Shown one piece after another: positions 7,760 to 16,558 of a stretch of DNA of 64,000 bases; within the stretch, counting starts at the first letter, position 1; the number at the start of each line of letters is the position of its first letter. The position numbers and the translations under genes were made by a program. The notes beneath the pieces were generated by a model. It was not told the DNA's origin, made no database searches, and saw only the letters and a list, made by a program, of their open reading frames with translations. The DNA is from CAYURP01 sp964447175 (GTDB lineage Bacteria; Zixibacteria; MSB-5A5; SM23-73-2): positions 6,904-70,903 of the forward strand of contig CAYURP010000011.1 of NCBI GenBank assembly GCA_964447175.1. Reading direction: 5' to 3'.

Positions 7760-8662
7760 ATGACCAGAGAACTTAAAGGATATTTTCTGATAATTCTGGC
7801 AACAACCCTTTTGGGGAGCATAGGAGTACTGGGAAAATTAATCTATCAGTACGAGCCGGACCCGATAAAAATCGTTACCTATAGAGGGGTAATCGCCTCC
7901 ATTTTATTAGCTGGGACTTTAGCCCTGTTTGATCTTAAAAAACTCAGGATAAAACTAAGAGACATCCCCTTTTTTGCCATTTACGGCTTTTTAAGTGTCA
8001 CCTTGACTTTCATTCTCTTTTTCTATGCCATAAAATTCACCACGGTAGCACTTGCCACCATATTGATCTATACCTTCCCGGCATGGGTTTTGATTTTATC
8101 AATCTTCATTCTAAATGAGAAGTTAAATAAAAATAAAATCACCGCTCTTCTTTTAACATTTTTAGGATGCATATTAGTAATTCAGGTTTACGATGCTTCC
8201 CTTTTGAAATTCAACTTGAAAGGGATAACCTACGGTCTTTTTTGTGCCTTAGGAGCAGCCTCGTATACCATCTTTGGCAAGAAGGCAACTTTCAAATACG
8301 ATCCCCAGACTGTAGTAACCTACGCCATGCTTTTCGGGGCTTTGTTTTTGTTATTTTTCAGGGAACCCAAGTCGTTGCTATCAGCTAATTACCCAGCTTT
8401 AGCCTGGGTCTGGATTTTCACTTTAGCCATTGTTCCCACACTTTTTGGTTATTCTTTATATACCAGAGGATTGAAATACCTGGAGGCATCCAGAACCGGG
8501 ATCGTCGCCACATGGGAAATAGTAGTTGCATCGGGTCTGGCTTTTATTATATTCGGTGAGAAATTGACCCTTCCTCAGATCCTGGGAGCGATTCTAATAT
8601 TATGGGGAATTTTCATTATAAGCAAACAAAAACTTCAGGAGGTAAAAGATGAACCGGTTTAA
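7760..8662 (+). CDS. EamA/DMT-family membrane transporter
   Basis: About 300 residues with ten predicted membrane helices arranged as two EamA repeats. The first runs from about residue 10 to 135 (TLLGSIGVLGKLIY at the start) and the second from about 150 to 290 (GLFCALGAASYTIFGK). The repeat signature in which a helix pair ends near a proline (IYTFPAWVLILS; ALAIVPTLFGYSLYT) is typical of drug/metabolite exporters. The substrate is not predictable. I start at the ATG at 7760; a TTG four codons upstream is possible and neither has a strong SD. It overlaps the nitroreductase gene by 14 bp. Confidence 0.85.
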   Translation: MTRELKGYFLIILATTLLGSIGVLGKLIYQYEPDPIKIVTYRGVIASILLAGTLALFDLKKLRIKLRDIPFFAIYGFLSVTLTFILFFYAIKFTTVALATILIYTFPAWVLILSIFILNEKLNKNKITALLLTFLGCILVIQVYDASLLKFNLKGITYGLFCALGAASYTIFGKKATFKYDPQTVVTYAMLFGALFLLFFREPKSLLSANYPALAWVWIFTLAIVPTLFGYSLYTRGLKYLEASRTGIVATWEIVVASGLAFIIFGEKLTLPQILGAILILWGIFIISKQKLQEVKDEPV

Positions 8663-9341
8663 GATAGTGCTTTTAGCTATGGTTTTAGGGGCGATAATTC
8701 TTCTGCCTAACCTGTGGAGAGGAAATACCTATTCTAAAATCAAAACCGAAAAAATCATACTGCCCCAGCCAAGATATGACAGCAAAGTTTCGGTTGAGGA
8801 AGCTCTTTCCAATCGTAGATCAATAAGGAGCTATAAAGATCAACCCATAACTTTGAAGGAGCTTTCCCAGCTTCTCTGGGCAGCTCAAGGTATTACAGAA
8901 AAATTGGGTGGAAGAACCGCACCCTCTGCCGGAGCGAAATATCCCCTGGAAGTCTTTGTGGTGGTGGGAAAGGTGGAAGGATTAGAACAGGGGATCTACA
9001 GGTATGATCCAGAGGATCACAGTGTGATAGGATTCAAGAGAGGTGATTTAAGAGAAAATCTGACAAAAGCAGCCATAGGACAGCCCTGTATTAAAAATGC
9101 ACCGGTGGATATAGTGGTTACCGGAGTCTATTCCAGAACCATGGAAAAATATGGTGAAAGAGCTAACCGCTACGTGCATATGGAAGTGGGACACGCCTGC
9201 CAGAACATCTATTTGCAAGCTGAGGCTTTGAATCTGGGAACGGTGGTAATCGGTTCCTTCCACGATAATGACGTTGCAGAGCTTTTGAAACTCAAAGAGG
9301 AGAAGCCCTTAGCCATAATGCCCGTAGGGAAGAAAAAATAA
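8649..9341 (+). CDS. SagB-type/nitroreductase-family FMN oxidoreductase, membrane-anchored or exported
   Basis: A 230-residue protein. Residues 1-23 are an N-terminal hydrophobic segment, so the enzyme is probably anchored in or exported across the membrane, which is unusual for the family. The rest is a nitroreductase/ThcOx-like domain: EALSNRRSIRSYKDQP holds the FMN-contact RRSIR motif, then RTAPSAGAKYPLEVFVVV and QGIYRYDP, which are typical of SagB-like dehydrogenases. Such proteins oxidise or reduce diverse substrates with FMN. It overlaps the EamA transporter gene by 14 bp, so the two are translationally coupled and perhaps handle the same compound. Confidence 0.85.
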   Translation: MNRFKIVLLAMVLGAIILLPNLWRGNTYSKIKTEKIILPQPRYDSKVSVEEALSNRRSIRSYKDQPITLKELSQLLWAAQGITEKLGGRTAPSAGAKYPLEVFVVVGKVEGLEQGIYRYDPEDHSVIGFKRGDLRENLTKAAIGQPCIKNAPVDIVVTGVYSRTMEKYGERANRYVHMEVGHACQNIYLQAEALNLGTVVIGSFHDNDVAELLKLKEEKPLAIMPVGKKK

Positions 9342-9381
9342 ATCAAGATAGATTATTGTTAATATATCTAAATACAGTTTT

Positions 9382-10050
9382 ATGAAGTTAAAGGACATCC
9401 AATACATCCTCACAGTCTTGATCCTTCTTTCCCTATTAAGCATTGCTGGATGTTTCACCACCCTGCAGACAGCTAAAACTACTGACGGAGCTAGTTTCAC
9501 AGCAGGAATTCAAAGATATTATGTGGAAAAAGAAAAGTTTCATCCAGTTTATGAAAAACAATATGAATCATATCATCTATTAGTTATGATGGCGCGTTTT
9601 GGCAGAATGGCTACCAAGAAAAAAATGGGCTGGGATTTTGGACTCAAATTTCTAACAGATAAAATCGATCATGGAAATTACGATCCGGTGGGATTTTTCT
9701 CAGAGGAGTTCAAGGTTCAGTTTCCAAGAAAATTGCCTTTTGACATAGCTTTGGCAGCTGAACTGTGGCTCTACTATCCTGGCAGTTTCTCAGTCTTATT
9801 GAGCAAAGACCTATCCCCTAAATTCACACTATACAGCGAACTTAAATTCGTTGGAGCCTTATATGATTTAAGCGAAAGAGATGAAATTTTTGGTTTGCGT
9901 CCCAAAGTAACTCTGGGAACTGAGATAAACTTAATCAGAAACTTCTCTTTCCTCTTCGAGGTGGAAAGAATTTTTCACCACTACAATGATTCGAAACTGG
10001 CCACCAGTTTGAATGCCGGAGTTTGCCTTAAACTGCCTTACCGGGAATAA
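9382..10050 (+). CDS. putative outer-membrane-associated lipoprotein, unknown family
   Basis: A 222-residue protein with a lipoprotein signal (hydrophobic stretch from residue 8, lipobox LSIAGC with Cys near 24). The mature region alternates short hydrophobic and polar stretches with many aromatics, for example MGWDFGLKFLTD, FDIALAAELWLYYP and FTLYSELKFVGALY, and ends KLATSLNAGVCLKLPYRE. This looks like a small beta-barrel or beta-sandwich facing the outer membrane. I do not recognise a family. It is 40 bp downstream of the nitroreductase on the same strand and might belong to that unit. Confidence 0.65.
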   Translation: MKLKDIQYILTVLILLSLLSIAGCFTTLQTAKTTDGASFTAGIQRYYVEKEKFHPVYEKQYESYHLLVMMARFGRMATKKKMGWDFGLKFLTDKIDHGNYDPVGFFSEEFKVQFPRKLPFDIALAAELWLYYPGSFSVLLSKDLSPKFTLYSELKFVGALYDLSERDEIFGLRPKVTLGTEINLIRNFSFLFEVERIFHHYNDSKLATSLNAGVCLKLPYRE

Positions 10051-10107
10051 GAATAAAATGCAAGATGATTTTCAAGTAAGATTTTATTCAATACCCGCCC
10101 TATTTCC

Positions 10108-10292
10108 CATTTTATGTTGACAATTTCTCCAGAAGCAATAACTTGAAAAAAAAAGATTTTAAATGCTAATTCACATTATCCTATTCATAGCTGGTCTGGC
10201 TGCTTTATACTTTGGGGCAGAGTGGCGGGCTAAAGATCGTCTCGTTTTACCCGGTCCCTTTTTATCTGTCTGATAATTATTGGTCTTTTTAG
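10108..10292 (+). pseudogene. degraded duplicate of the CaCA exchanger promoter and 5' end
   Basis: This stretch matches 12607-12789, the promoter, leader and first about 40 codons of the exchanger gene. The ATG is at 10163 and the first 21 codons read MLIHIILFIAGLAALYFGAE plus W. After that the sequence diverges, has a net one-base insertion and hits a stop at 10273; similarity reappears at ATAATTATTGG (10275-10285). The rest of the gene is absent. The copies are direct repeats flanking the GT-C/TPR gene at 10315-12279. Confidence 0.85.
10117..10144 (+). promoter_or_regulatory. retained promoter of the exchanger relic
   Basis: TTGACA (10117-10122), 16-bp spacer and TAACTT (10139-10144) are identical in the -35 and -10 hexamers to the intact copy at 12615-12642. 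It points toward the 3' end of the opposite-strand gene at 10315-12279, so any transcript that ran on would be antisense to it. Confidence 0.5.
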
Positions 10293-10314
10293 TAGAATTC
10301 AACAAAAAAGTCTT

Positions 10315-12279
10315 TTAGTCTTTCATCTTCTTCAGGTTGTCCAACCAATTGACACAGAAAGAATCATCCGGAACTAATTTCAAAGCATTTTCCCATTCTT
10401 CTTTTGCCTTAAGGTAATCCTTTTTGATAAAATACAATATACCCATATTTCGGTGATGTTCCATCAGCTCTGGCTGAGCCATAGATAGTTTTCTGAAATA
10501 ATCCTCGAGTTCATCCAGTCTGCCCAGATCCAGGTATAATTTGCACAGCCCGGTAATGAAATCGATTTCCTGGTAGGCAGCGGGAATAGCTTTTTTATAG
10601 TAAAAAGCAGCACTGTCCAGGTCGTTTCTCTGTTCATGGACTCTGCCAATGACCACCCAGGCTAATAAATATTTTGGGTTCACTTTTAATGCTTTTTCTG
10701 CCAGGGAGATGGCTTCCTCATATCTTTCCTCCCTCAGATAATATCGAGCTAAGTTATAATAATTTGCGGTCTGATCAGGATACAGTGATATAGCTTCATT
10801 ATATACGGTTTCTATGTGTTGAGGAAATCCAGCTTGTCTCAAAACCCTTGCGATCTTGAAAACGTTGTAATTAGTATAATCCTGAGGATGAGGATCCCGA
10901 AGCTGAACAAATTTGAAGTGTTCAATTGATCTCTTTTCGCTGGTATGAAGTAGTAACCAGGGAGTCAAATGAAAAAATGTCACAAAAATTAAAATAAGAC
11001 CGTAATTCTTGAAATTTTTCCACTCTCTTCCTCTGCTGATAAACAGAATCCCTCCTAAAGGGACAAAAAATATTCCGGGAAATGATCTCAGATCCCAGTC
11101 AGCTGTTCCCAGGTAAGAATTAAAGATAAAAATAAACAAAAGTGAAAAAGATGATCCCAGAAACAAAAAAGTCTTGATCCTGTCTCCGGACCTGAAAGAG
11201 TCTCTCAGGAAAAAGAAAAATAAAATTATTCCCACTGGAGAAATTAGAAGCAGTTGGTTAGCATATTCCACTAAATGCTCCCAACAAAACATGCTGAAAT
11301 GATAGGTCGGGGTGGGAAACAAGGGATAAATCAACATCCTGAATTTGGACTCCAGGGTAAAAGTCAAAACCTGATGTGTTCTCAAAATTATAGTCAAAAC
11401 AAGAAAAAATAAGAGTAACAAGTGGCTCAGCTTAAAAGAATATTTCGTCCCTTTTTTACCATCTTGCCACAGAAGCCAGAGGAAGGACGGCACGAGCACG
11501 AAACCAAAAACGTGCAATAACGAGGAGAAAATCAGAGCAGCAAAAGGATAAAGTAAACTAACTTTGGACTTAAGATAAAGCACAGAAAGAAAAACATAAG
11601 TTACCAGAGCCAGGGTAAAAATGGTGTAGGCTTCTACATATCCACAGAAAAGCTCCAGAGAAGCCATTGAGAGGATCAAGGAGCCCAGGAATAGCTTCTC
11701 TAAATTAGTCTTTCCTAAAAGATCTGAAATATAAAGGACAACCAGAACGAACAACCCGCCACAGAGAATGCTTACACTGGAATAGGTTAATGCAGGACTC
11801 CACCATTCCATCTTAGATGATAGGAATCTAAAGATCTCCAGATGTATGAGATCGTCCAGCCATCCTGCTCCCGTCACCTCCCCTTTCAGGAGCTGCTCTA
11901 ACTTCAAATATCCATCTCCCATAAGAAAAAGTTTAGTATGCAGAGTGTAGAAGATGAAAAGAGAAAGAAAGCTGATTGTGATGTATATTTTCGACTTTTT
12001 AACTCTCGAAAATAAATTCAGGGGATACCTCAGGAGCTTCTCAAATATCCGAAGAAATAAACCATTCAACTTGGGGACAAAGACCAGAAGCGTAACCAGA
12101 GCCAGGATAATTCCAAAAGACAAAGGGAAAAAAAAGAGATGGTGGATTCCCCAGAGTCGAGCTGGGACAAGGTACCCGGACAAAAGGTGAAATATCACTA
12201 GCAATAACAGGAGTGGAATTACACCCAGCTTAAAACGATTTTCCAGTTTATCCTTTTGTCTTTTCTGAGATATTTTCAT
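10315..12279 (-). CDS. multi-pass membrane protein with C-terminal TPR repeats (GT-C glycosyltransferase-like)
   Basis: A 654-residue protein. Residues about 18-430 contain around eleven to twelve hydrophobic helices with a periplasmic loop near residue 120 (LHTKLFLMGDGYLKLEQLL), resembling GT-C-fold or O-antigen-type membrane proteins, where an early acidic loop is catalytic. Residues about 470-650 contain tetratricopeptide repeats, clearest at PDQTANYYNLARYYLREERY and NPKYLLAWVVIGRVHEQRND, likely on the periplasmic side. Membrane-plus-TPR architecture is common in uncharacterised glycosyltransferases of this group. No metal or donor motif is certain, so the function is inferred. It is flanked by direct repeats of the exchanger 5' end. 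Confidence 0.6.
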   Translation of the reverse strand: MKISQKRQKDKLENRFKLGVIPLLLLLVIFHLLSGYLVPARLWGIHHLFFFPLSFGIILALVTLLVFVPKLNGLFLRIFEKLLRYPLNLFSRVKKSKIYITISFLSLFIFYTLHTKLFLMGDGYLKLEQLLKGEVTGAGWLDDLIHLEIFRFLSSKMEWWSPALTYSSVSILCGGLFVLVVLYISDLLGKTNLEKLFLGSLILSMASLELFCGYVEAYTIFTLALVTYVFLSVLYLKSKVSLLYPFAALIFSSLLHVFGFVLVPSFLWLLWQDGKKGTKYSFKLSHLLLLFFLVLTIILRTHQVLTFTLESKFRMLIYPLFPTPTYHFSMFCWEHLVEYANQLLLISPVGIILFFFFLRDSFRSGDRIKTFLFLGSSFSLLFIFIFNSYLGTADWDLRSFPGIFFVPLGGILFISRGREWKNFKNYGLILIFVTFFHLTPWLLLHTSEKRSIEHFKFVQLRDPHPQDYTNYNVFKIARVLRQAGFPQHIETVYNEAISLYPDQTANYYNLARYYLREERYEEAISLAEKALKVNPKYLLAWVVIGRVHEQRNDLDSAAFYYKKAIPAAYQEIDFITGLCKLYLDLGRLDELEDYFRKLSMAQPELMEHHRNMGILYFIKKDYLKAKEEWENALKLVPDDSFCVNWLDNLKKMKD

Positions 12280-12606
12280 TACTTATTTTTGTATTAATGC
12301 GGATGAATGCCTGTTGCCAGTTTACTTTCCTTTTTTCATCTATTAATAAAATATGCCATATCCAATGGTCACGCAAATAAAAAAAATTTTAGACTCCCTC
12401 AAAAAAACACTTTGTGAATACCGTCAATCTGGGTCAAAAACTACTCCTACATATTCAGATCGAAATAACCATTCACTTCTCTAATTATCCAGAATGTGAC
12501 ATAGGAGCCAATTCAATAGTTTGCTTGAAATCGCCTTAACGGAATGAGAAATTATAATTTTAGATGACTCTTGATAAAACTCTTTTATCAGCAAACCTTT
12601 ATTCAT
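12280..12606. other. intergenic region, no feature seen
   Basis: AT-rich gap between the divergent GT-C/TPR gene and the exchanger promoter. I see no ORF, RNA or strong hairpin in it; the exchanger promoter region begins at about 12607. Confidence 0.5.
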
Positions 12607-12614
12607 CATTTATA

Positions 12615-12642
12615 TTGACAATTCCTCCAGAAGTAATAACTT
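12615..12642 (+). promoter_or_regulatory. promoter of the CaCA exchanger gene
   Basis: TTGACA (12615-12620), 16-bp spacer, TAACTT (12637-12642), 17 bp before the ATG at 12660. The same promoter is kept in the relic at 10117-10144, and its hexamers equal those of the yceD promoter. Confidence 0.6.
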
Positions 12643-12659
12643 GGAAAAAAAGATTTTAA

Positions 12660-13610
12660 ATGCTAATTCACATTGTCATATTTTTAGCTGGACTGGTTGC
12701 TTTATATTTTGGGGCAGAGTGGCTGGTTAAAGGATCATCCCGATTCGCCAAATCCATTTCTATTCGTCCTATAATTATTGGTTTAACCATAATTGCCTTT
12801 GGAAGTTCTTCCCCGGAGGCAGCAGTCAGCATAGTTGCGGCATTTAAAGAAAATAGCGATATTGCTCTGGGTAATATCCTGGGCAGTATGATCGCCAATA
12901 TCGGACTGGTTCTGGGAGTCTCCGCAATAATCTCACCTTTGAAGATTCAGCTATCAATCATAAGAAAAGAGCTTCCCATTATGCTGGGAGCTGTAATTAT
13001 ATTTTACCTGATGGCGCTCAATTTGAGCATCGATTTTTGGGAAGGCATTATACTTTTTACGGGGATCGTCCTCTTTATAGCCTACTCCGTTCATCAGGGC
13101 ATAAAGGAAAAGCAAAAAAACCGTTTGGTGGAAAAAGAATATGAGGAATTCCTGAAGGGTGAAAACGGAAAGCGGATCAAATTTATATTACTTATGGCAG
13201 CTGGTCTGATTCTGATCATAGTGGGCGCAAATCTTTTGATTAAATCAGGAATCTTCATCGCTCACAGGTTAGGAGTAAGTGAAATTATAATCGGATTGAC
13301 CATGTTAGCTCTGGGCACGTCCCTGCCTGAGCTTGCCATATCGACTGTGGCCGCTTATCGCAATGAGCCGGACATAAGTGCTGGAAATGTGATCGGCAGC
13401 AACATCTTCAATATTTTCTTCGTGATAGGGGTCGTGGCTATGATCCATCCTTTGAGCGTGGAAAAAAGCACACTGGGGTTTGAGTTCCCGGCTATGCTGA
13501 TTTTCAGCATTTTACTGGTCTGGATGATGAAGACTCATCTCACCTTGAGCCGAATTGAAGGAGCCATACTTCTGGCTCTTTATGTTTTGTTTTTGATATT
13601 TGTCTTTTAA
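12660..13610 (+). CDS. calcium/sodium antiporter (CaCA family, YrbG-like)
   Basis: A 316-residue inner-membrane protein with ten predicted helices and the two inverted alpha repeats of the Ca2+:cation antiporter superfamily. Repeat 1 has GSSSPEAAVSIVAA followed by ALGNILGSMIANIGLVLG (residues about 45-82). Repeat 2 has GTSLPELAISTVAA followed by SAGNVIGSNIFNIFFVIG (about 220-258). The two acidic residues (SPE and LPE) are the cation ligands. A cytoplasmic charged loop near 155 separates the halves. It exports Ca2+ or a similar cation in exchange for Na+ or H+. A degraded copy of its 5' end lies 2.5 kb upstream. Confidence 0.93.
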   Translation: MLIHIVIFLAGLVALYFGAEWLVKGSSRFAKSISIRPIIIGLTIIAFGSSSPEAAVSIVAAFKENSDIALGNILGSMIANIGLVLGVSAIISPLKIQLSIIRKELPIMLGAVIIFYLMALNLSIDFWEGIILFTGIVLFIAYSVHQGIKEKQKNRLVEKEYEEFLKGENGKRIKFILLMAAGLILIIVGANLLIKSGIFIAHRLGVSEIIIGLTMLALGTSLPELAISTVAAYRNEPDISAGNVIGSNIFNIFFVIGVVAMIHPLSVEKSTLGFEFPAMLIFSILLVWMMKTHLTLSRIEGAILLALYVLFLIFVF

Positions 13611-13732
13611 TGTGATTGTTTCACTGATGATTGCATAAGAAGAATTTTATCACCAAAATCTTTACGAATTATTAAAATTTACTTATGCTCGTTTTTGCAT
13701 TTGGACTTTAACTGAGATCTTAAGAGGTAAGG

Positions 13733-15562
13733 ATGCCTGGCATTTTTGGCATATTTGATTTATACAACAAGGTTGACCTGAAACGCAAAATTCAAGCCAT
13801 GTCAGATTCGCTCAAACATGAGCCCTGGTTTAAAACCCACACTTTCAATCAAAACCCAATCGCATTAGGCGCTATAAACCTGGGTAATTTTAATTATGCC
13901 CCTCAACCGGTTTTCAATGAAGATGAATCCCTGGGCATAGTCATGCACGGGGAGATCTATGATTATAGAGAGAATTTACCCCGTTTGATAAATAAAAGGG
14001 AAAATGATCTGGTGAATATCCTGGATCTATTTCAGAAAAAGCCTTTGGATTTTATTCAGAACCTGAATGGCTCCTTTGTTTTCGCTGTCTATAATTTCAA
14101 AAGGAAAAGGCTGGTCATTGCCAATGATAGATATGGATTGAGACCTCTGTACTATTTTTTTAATAATCATCTTTTCATTTTCTCATCTGAGATCAAAGCT
14201 TTGCTCAAATTCTCCCAGGTGGAAAGAAAAATAGATGATCGCTCCATTGCTGAGTTTTTTACCTTTGAGTTCATCTTGGGGAATAAAACCTTCTTTGAAA
14301 GCATAAAGGTAATGCCTCCTGCTTCTATTTTAACAATTGAATACGATCAGTTAAAAATGGAACAATACTGGAAACCCAGTTTTAATCAAAAAGACAGCTA
14401 TGTTATCAGAGAAGAGGATCTGGAAGAAATGGAAAAGCTTATCTGCCAGGCAGTAAAAAGACAGATTGAGCCTAAGGAATCAGTAGGGCTTTTCTTAAGT
14501 GGTGGTCTGGATTCAAGAACCATATTGACAGCAGCTATTCGAAATGGATATTCCATCCCCACTTACACATTTGGAGATAAAGGCTGTGAGGATGAAAAAT
14601 ATGCTAAAGAAGTGGCTTATACGCTGAAATGTCCCAACGATTTCTTCCAGCTCTCACCAGATTACCTGAAAAAATGGGCAAAAAAGGGAATTTGGATAAC
14701 CGAGGGGATGAACAACTGCGTCAATTTTCATGGTGTGGAGATACTACCAGAGATAAGAGAAAAATCCAAAATTATGCTTTACGGTTTGGAAGGAAACACC
14801 TGGCTGGGCTTTTTGTCTTTAGGCTTGTTAGAATTTCTTCTATCAAAAGATGAAAATAGTTTTATAAAAAGACTCTTTCACAAACTAAACTCTCCTTTTC
14901 CAGTTAGAATTCATTCCCAGCTTTTCCGAAATGAGTTCTTTAGAAAAAATAAAGGATTAGCATTTGAATCGTTAAGGGAATCATTGAAAAACATAGATTA
15001 CCAGTCCAATTTTAACCGGATATATCATTTCTTGGTTACGGAAAAGGACAGGAGATTGACCATTCTGGGGGCGATTGTGGATCACGGTTATGTTGACTAC
15101 CGACTCCCTTTCTATGATTATGATCTCGTCGATTTGGCTCAATCCATTCCTCCTAAACAGAGGGCTTTAGCTCGTTTCTATTTGCAGTTTATGAGAAAAA
15201 GGTTTTCGGAAGTTGCTTCCATACCCTATCAAAGAACAGGGCTGCCAGTAAGCTCAAATATTTTGAGAGTTCTTCTCAAAAGGGGAAGCGAGATCGCATC
15301 TGAAAGATTAAGACAAAGGATATTCAGATCGCATACCCCGTCTATACGAGGTTATGGAAACGTAGACCAATGGTTTCGTCATCAGCTAAAGGATTTTGTA
15401 ATTGAGACTCTTTTGAATAAAAAAGCCAAATCAAATCAATATTTAAATCCCTCCTTTATACAACACCTACTTTCTCAACATCTGAATGGAAAAGGGAATC
15501 ATTCCCGGCAGATAGGGTTACTTCTGACCTTTGAGCTCTGGAGTCAACTTTTTCTGGATTAA
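13733..15562 (+). CDS. asparagine-synthase-family protein lacking the glutaminase Cys
   Basis: A 609-residue protein with both asparagine synthetase B domains. The N-terminal Ntn-type region has MHGEIYDYRENL (72-82) and NDRYGLRPLYY (131-141). The C-terminal synthase has the ATP PP-loop SGGLDS (256-261) and a VDYRLPFYDYDLVDLAQSIP segment. In a true AsnB the protein starts MCGI and Cys2 is the glutaminase nucleophile; here it starts MPGIFG, with a good SD (AAGAGG) right before this ATG, so the start is secure and Cys2 is Pro. The enzyme is probably ammonia-dependent or acts on another substrate, as in beta-lactam or lasso-peptide synthetases. No cyclase, transporter or precursor gene is next to it. 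Confidence 0.88.
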   Translation: MPGIFGIFDLYNKVDLKRKIQAMSDSLKHEPWFKTHTFNQNPIALGAINLGNFNYAPQPVFNEDESLGIVMHGEIYDYRENLPRLINKRENDLVNILDLFQKKPLDFIQNLNGSFVFAVYNFKRKRLVIANDRYGLRPLYYFFNNHLFIFSSEIKALLKFSQVERKIDDRSIAEFFTFEFILGNKTFFESIKVMPPASILTIEYDQLKMEQYWKPSFNQKDSYVIREEDLEEMEKLICQAVKRQIEPKESVGLFLSGGLDSRTILTAAIRNGYSIPTYTFGDKGCEDEKYAKEVAYTLKCPNDFFQLSPDYLKKWAKKGIWITEGMNNCVNFHGVEILPEIREKSKIMLYGLEGNTWLGFLSLGLLEFLLSKDENSFIKRLFHKLNSPFPVRIHSQLFRNEFFRKNKGLAFESLRESLKNIDYQSNFNRIYHFLVTEKDRRLTILGAIVDHGYVDYRLPFYDYDLVDLAQSIPPKQRALARFYLQFMRKRFSEVASIPYQRTGLPVSSNILRVLLKRGSEIASERLRQRIFRSHTPSIRGYGNVDQWFRHQLKDFVIETLLNKKAKSNQYLNPSFIQHLLSQHLNGKGNHSRQIGLLLTFELWSQLFLD

Positions 15563-15602
15563 AACCTGATGTAATGTGTAAACCAAGCATCCAAAATTTC
15601 CC

Positions 15603-15630
15603 TTGACTTTGTTCGTATTTATATTAAGAT
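15603..15630 (+). promoter_or_regulatory. promoter upstream of htpX
   Basis: TTGACT (15603-15608), 16-bp spacer, TAAGAT (15625-15630), 29 bp before the htpX ATG, which has the SD AGGAG. Confidence 0.5.
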
Positions 15631-15658
15631 AATTTCGGAAAAATCAGGAGAAGCTTAG

Positions 15659-16510
15659 ATGAACACCTTGAAAACTCTTTTGTTTTTAACCGTCTTAACC
15701 ATCCTTTTGATTATAGTCGGGGGACTTCTGGGCGGAAGAAACGGGATGATTGTGGCTTTAGTTTTCGCTGCCATTATGAACTTCGGAAGCTACTGGTTTT
15801 CAGACAAAATTGTCATCAGGATGTTTAAAGGCAGAAGAATCGAGGAAAAGGACAATCCCCGTCTTTTCAGTATCGTGAGAAGGGTTTCCCAGAGCGCACA
15901 GATCCCCATGCCTAAAGTATATATAATTCCTTCTGAGTCACCTAATGCCTTTGCCACCGGCAGGAATCCCAAACACGCTGCGGTTGCTGTAACTCAGGGT
16001 ATTTTGAAGATTCTAAACGAGGATGAGCTGGAGGGTGTGATCTCCCATGAGACAGCCCATATTAAAAACCGGGACATCCTTACCCAGAGCATAGTTGCCA
16101 CCTTAGCTGGTGCTATAAGTATGCTTGCTTTTATGGCCAGGTGGGCAGCCCTGTTCGGAGGCTATGGTGGAAGAGACAACAACCGGAGCGGGGGAGGGCT
16201 AGGCCTTCTGGTTATGGCAATTATCGCTCCGATTTTAGCCCTTTTAATACAGATGGCCATTTCCCGATCCCGGGAGTTCGCTGCAGATGAGAGCGGAGCA
16301 AAGATCTCCCATAAACCACTTCATTTAGCCAATGCTTTAGAGAAACTTCATAATGCCACCCGCAGGGTGCCGCTTCAAGCTAACCCAGCCACCGCTCATA
16401 TTTTCATTGTCAGTCCACTCTCCTCACAGAGCTTCGCTTCGCTTTTCTCCACGCATCCTCCGGTCCAGAAACGTATAGAAAAACTTTACGAGCTGGCTAA
16501 AAAGACGTGA
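15659..16510 (+). CDS. htpX: HtpX-like zinc metalloprotease (M48)
   Basis: A 283-residue membrane protease. Two N-terminal helices span residues about 5-50. The catalytic zinc motif HETAH is at about 130-134 (VISHETAHIKNRDIL), a third helix region at about 145-200 includes a GGYGGRDNN linker, and the third zinc ligand is in the SRSREFAADESGA motif. HtpX degrades misfolded inner-membrane proteins with its active site on the cytoplasmic side. The C-terminal FSTHPPVQKRIEKL is also family-typical. It has its own promoter and lies 48 bp before the CNNM/CorC gene. Confidence 0.95.
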   Translation: MNTLKTLLFLTVLTILLIIVGGLLGGRNGMIVALVFAAIMNFGSYWFSDKIVIRMFKGRRIEEKDNPRLFSIVRRVSQSAQIPMPKVYIIPSESPNAFATGRNPKHAAVAVTQGILKILNEDELEGVISHETAHIKNRDILTQSIVATLAGAISMLAFMARWAALFGGYGGRDNNRSGGGLGLLVMAIIAPILALLIQMAISRSREFAADESGAKISHKPLHLANALEKLHNATRRVPLQANPATAHIFIVSPLSSQSFASLFSTHPPVQKRIEKLYELAKKT

Positions 16511-16558
16511 AAAGGTTATCCAAAAGGGGTATCCAGAATTTTACCTTCCTGAAATAGA

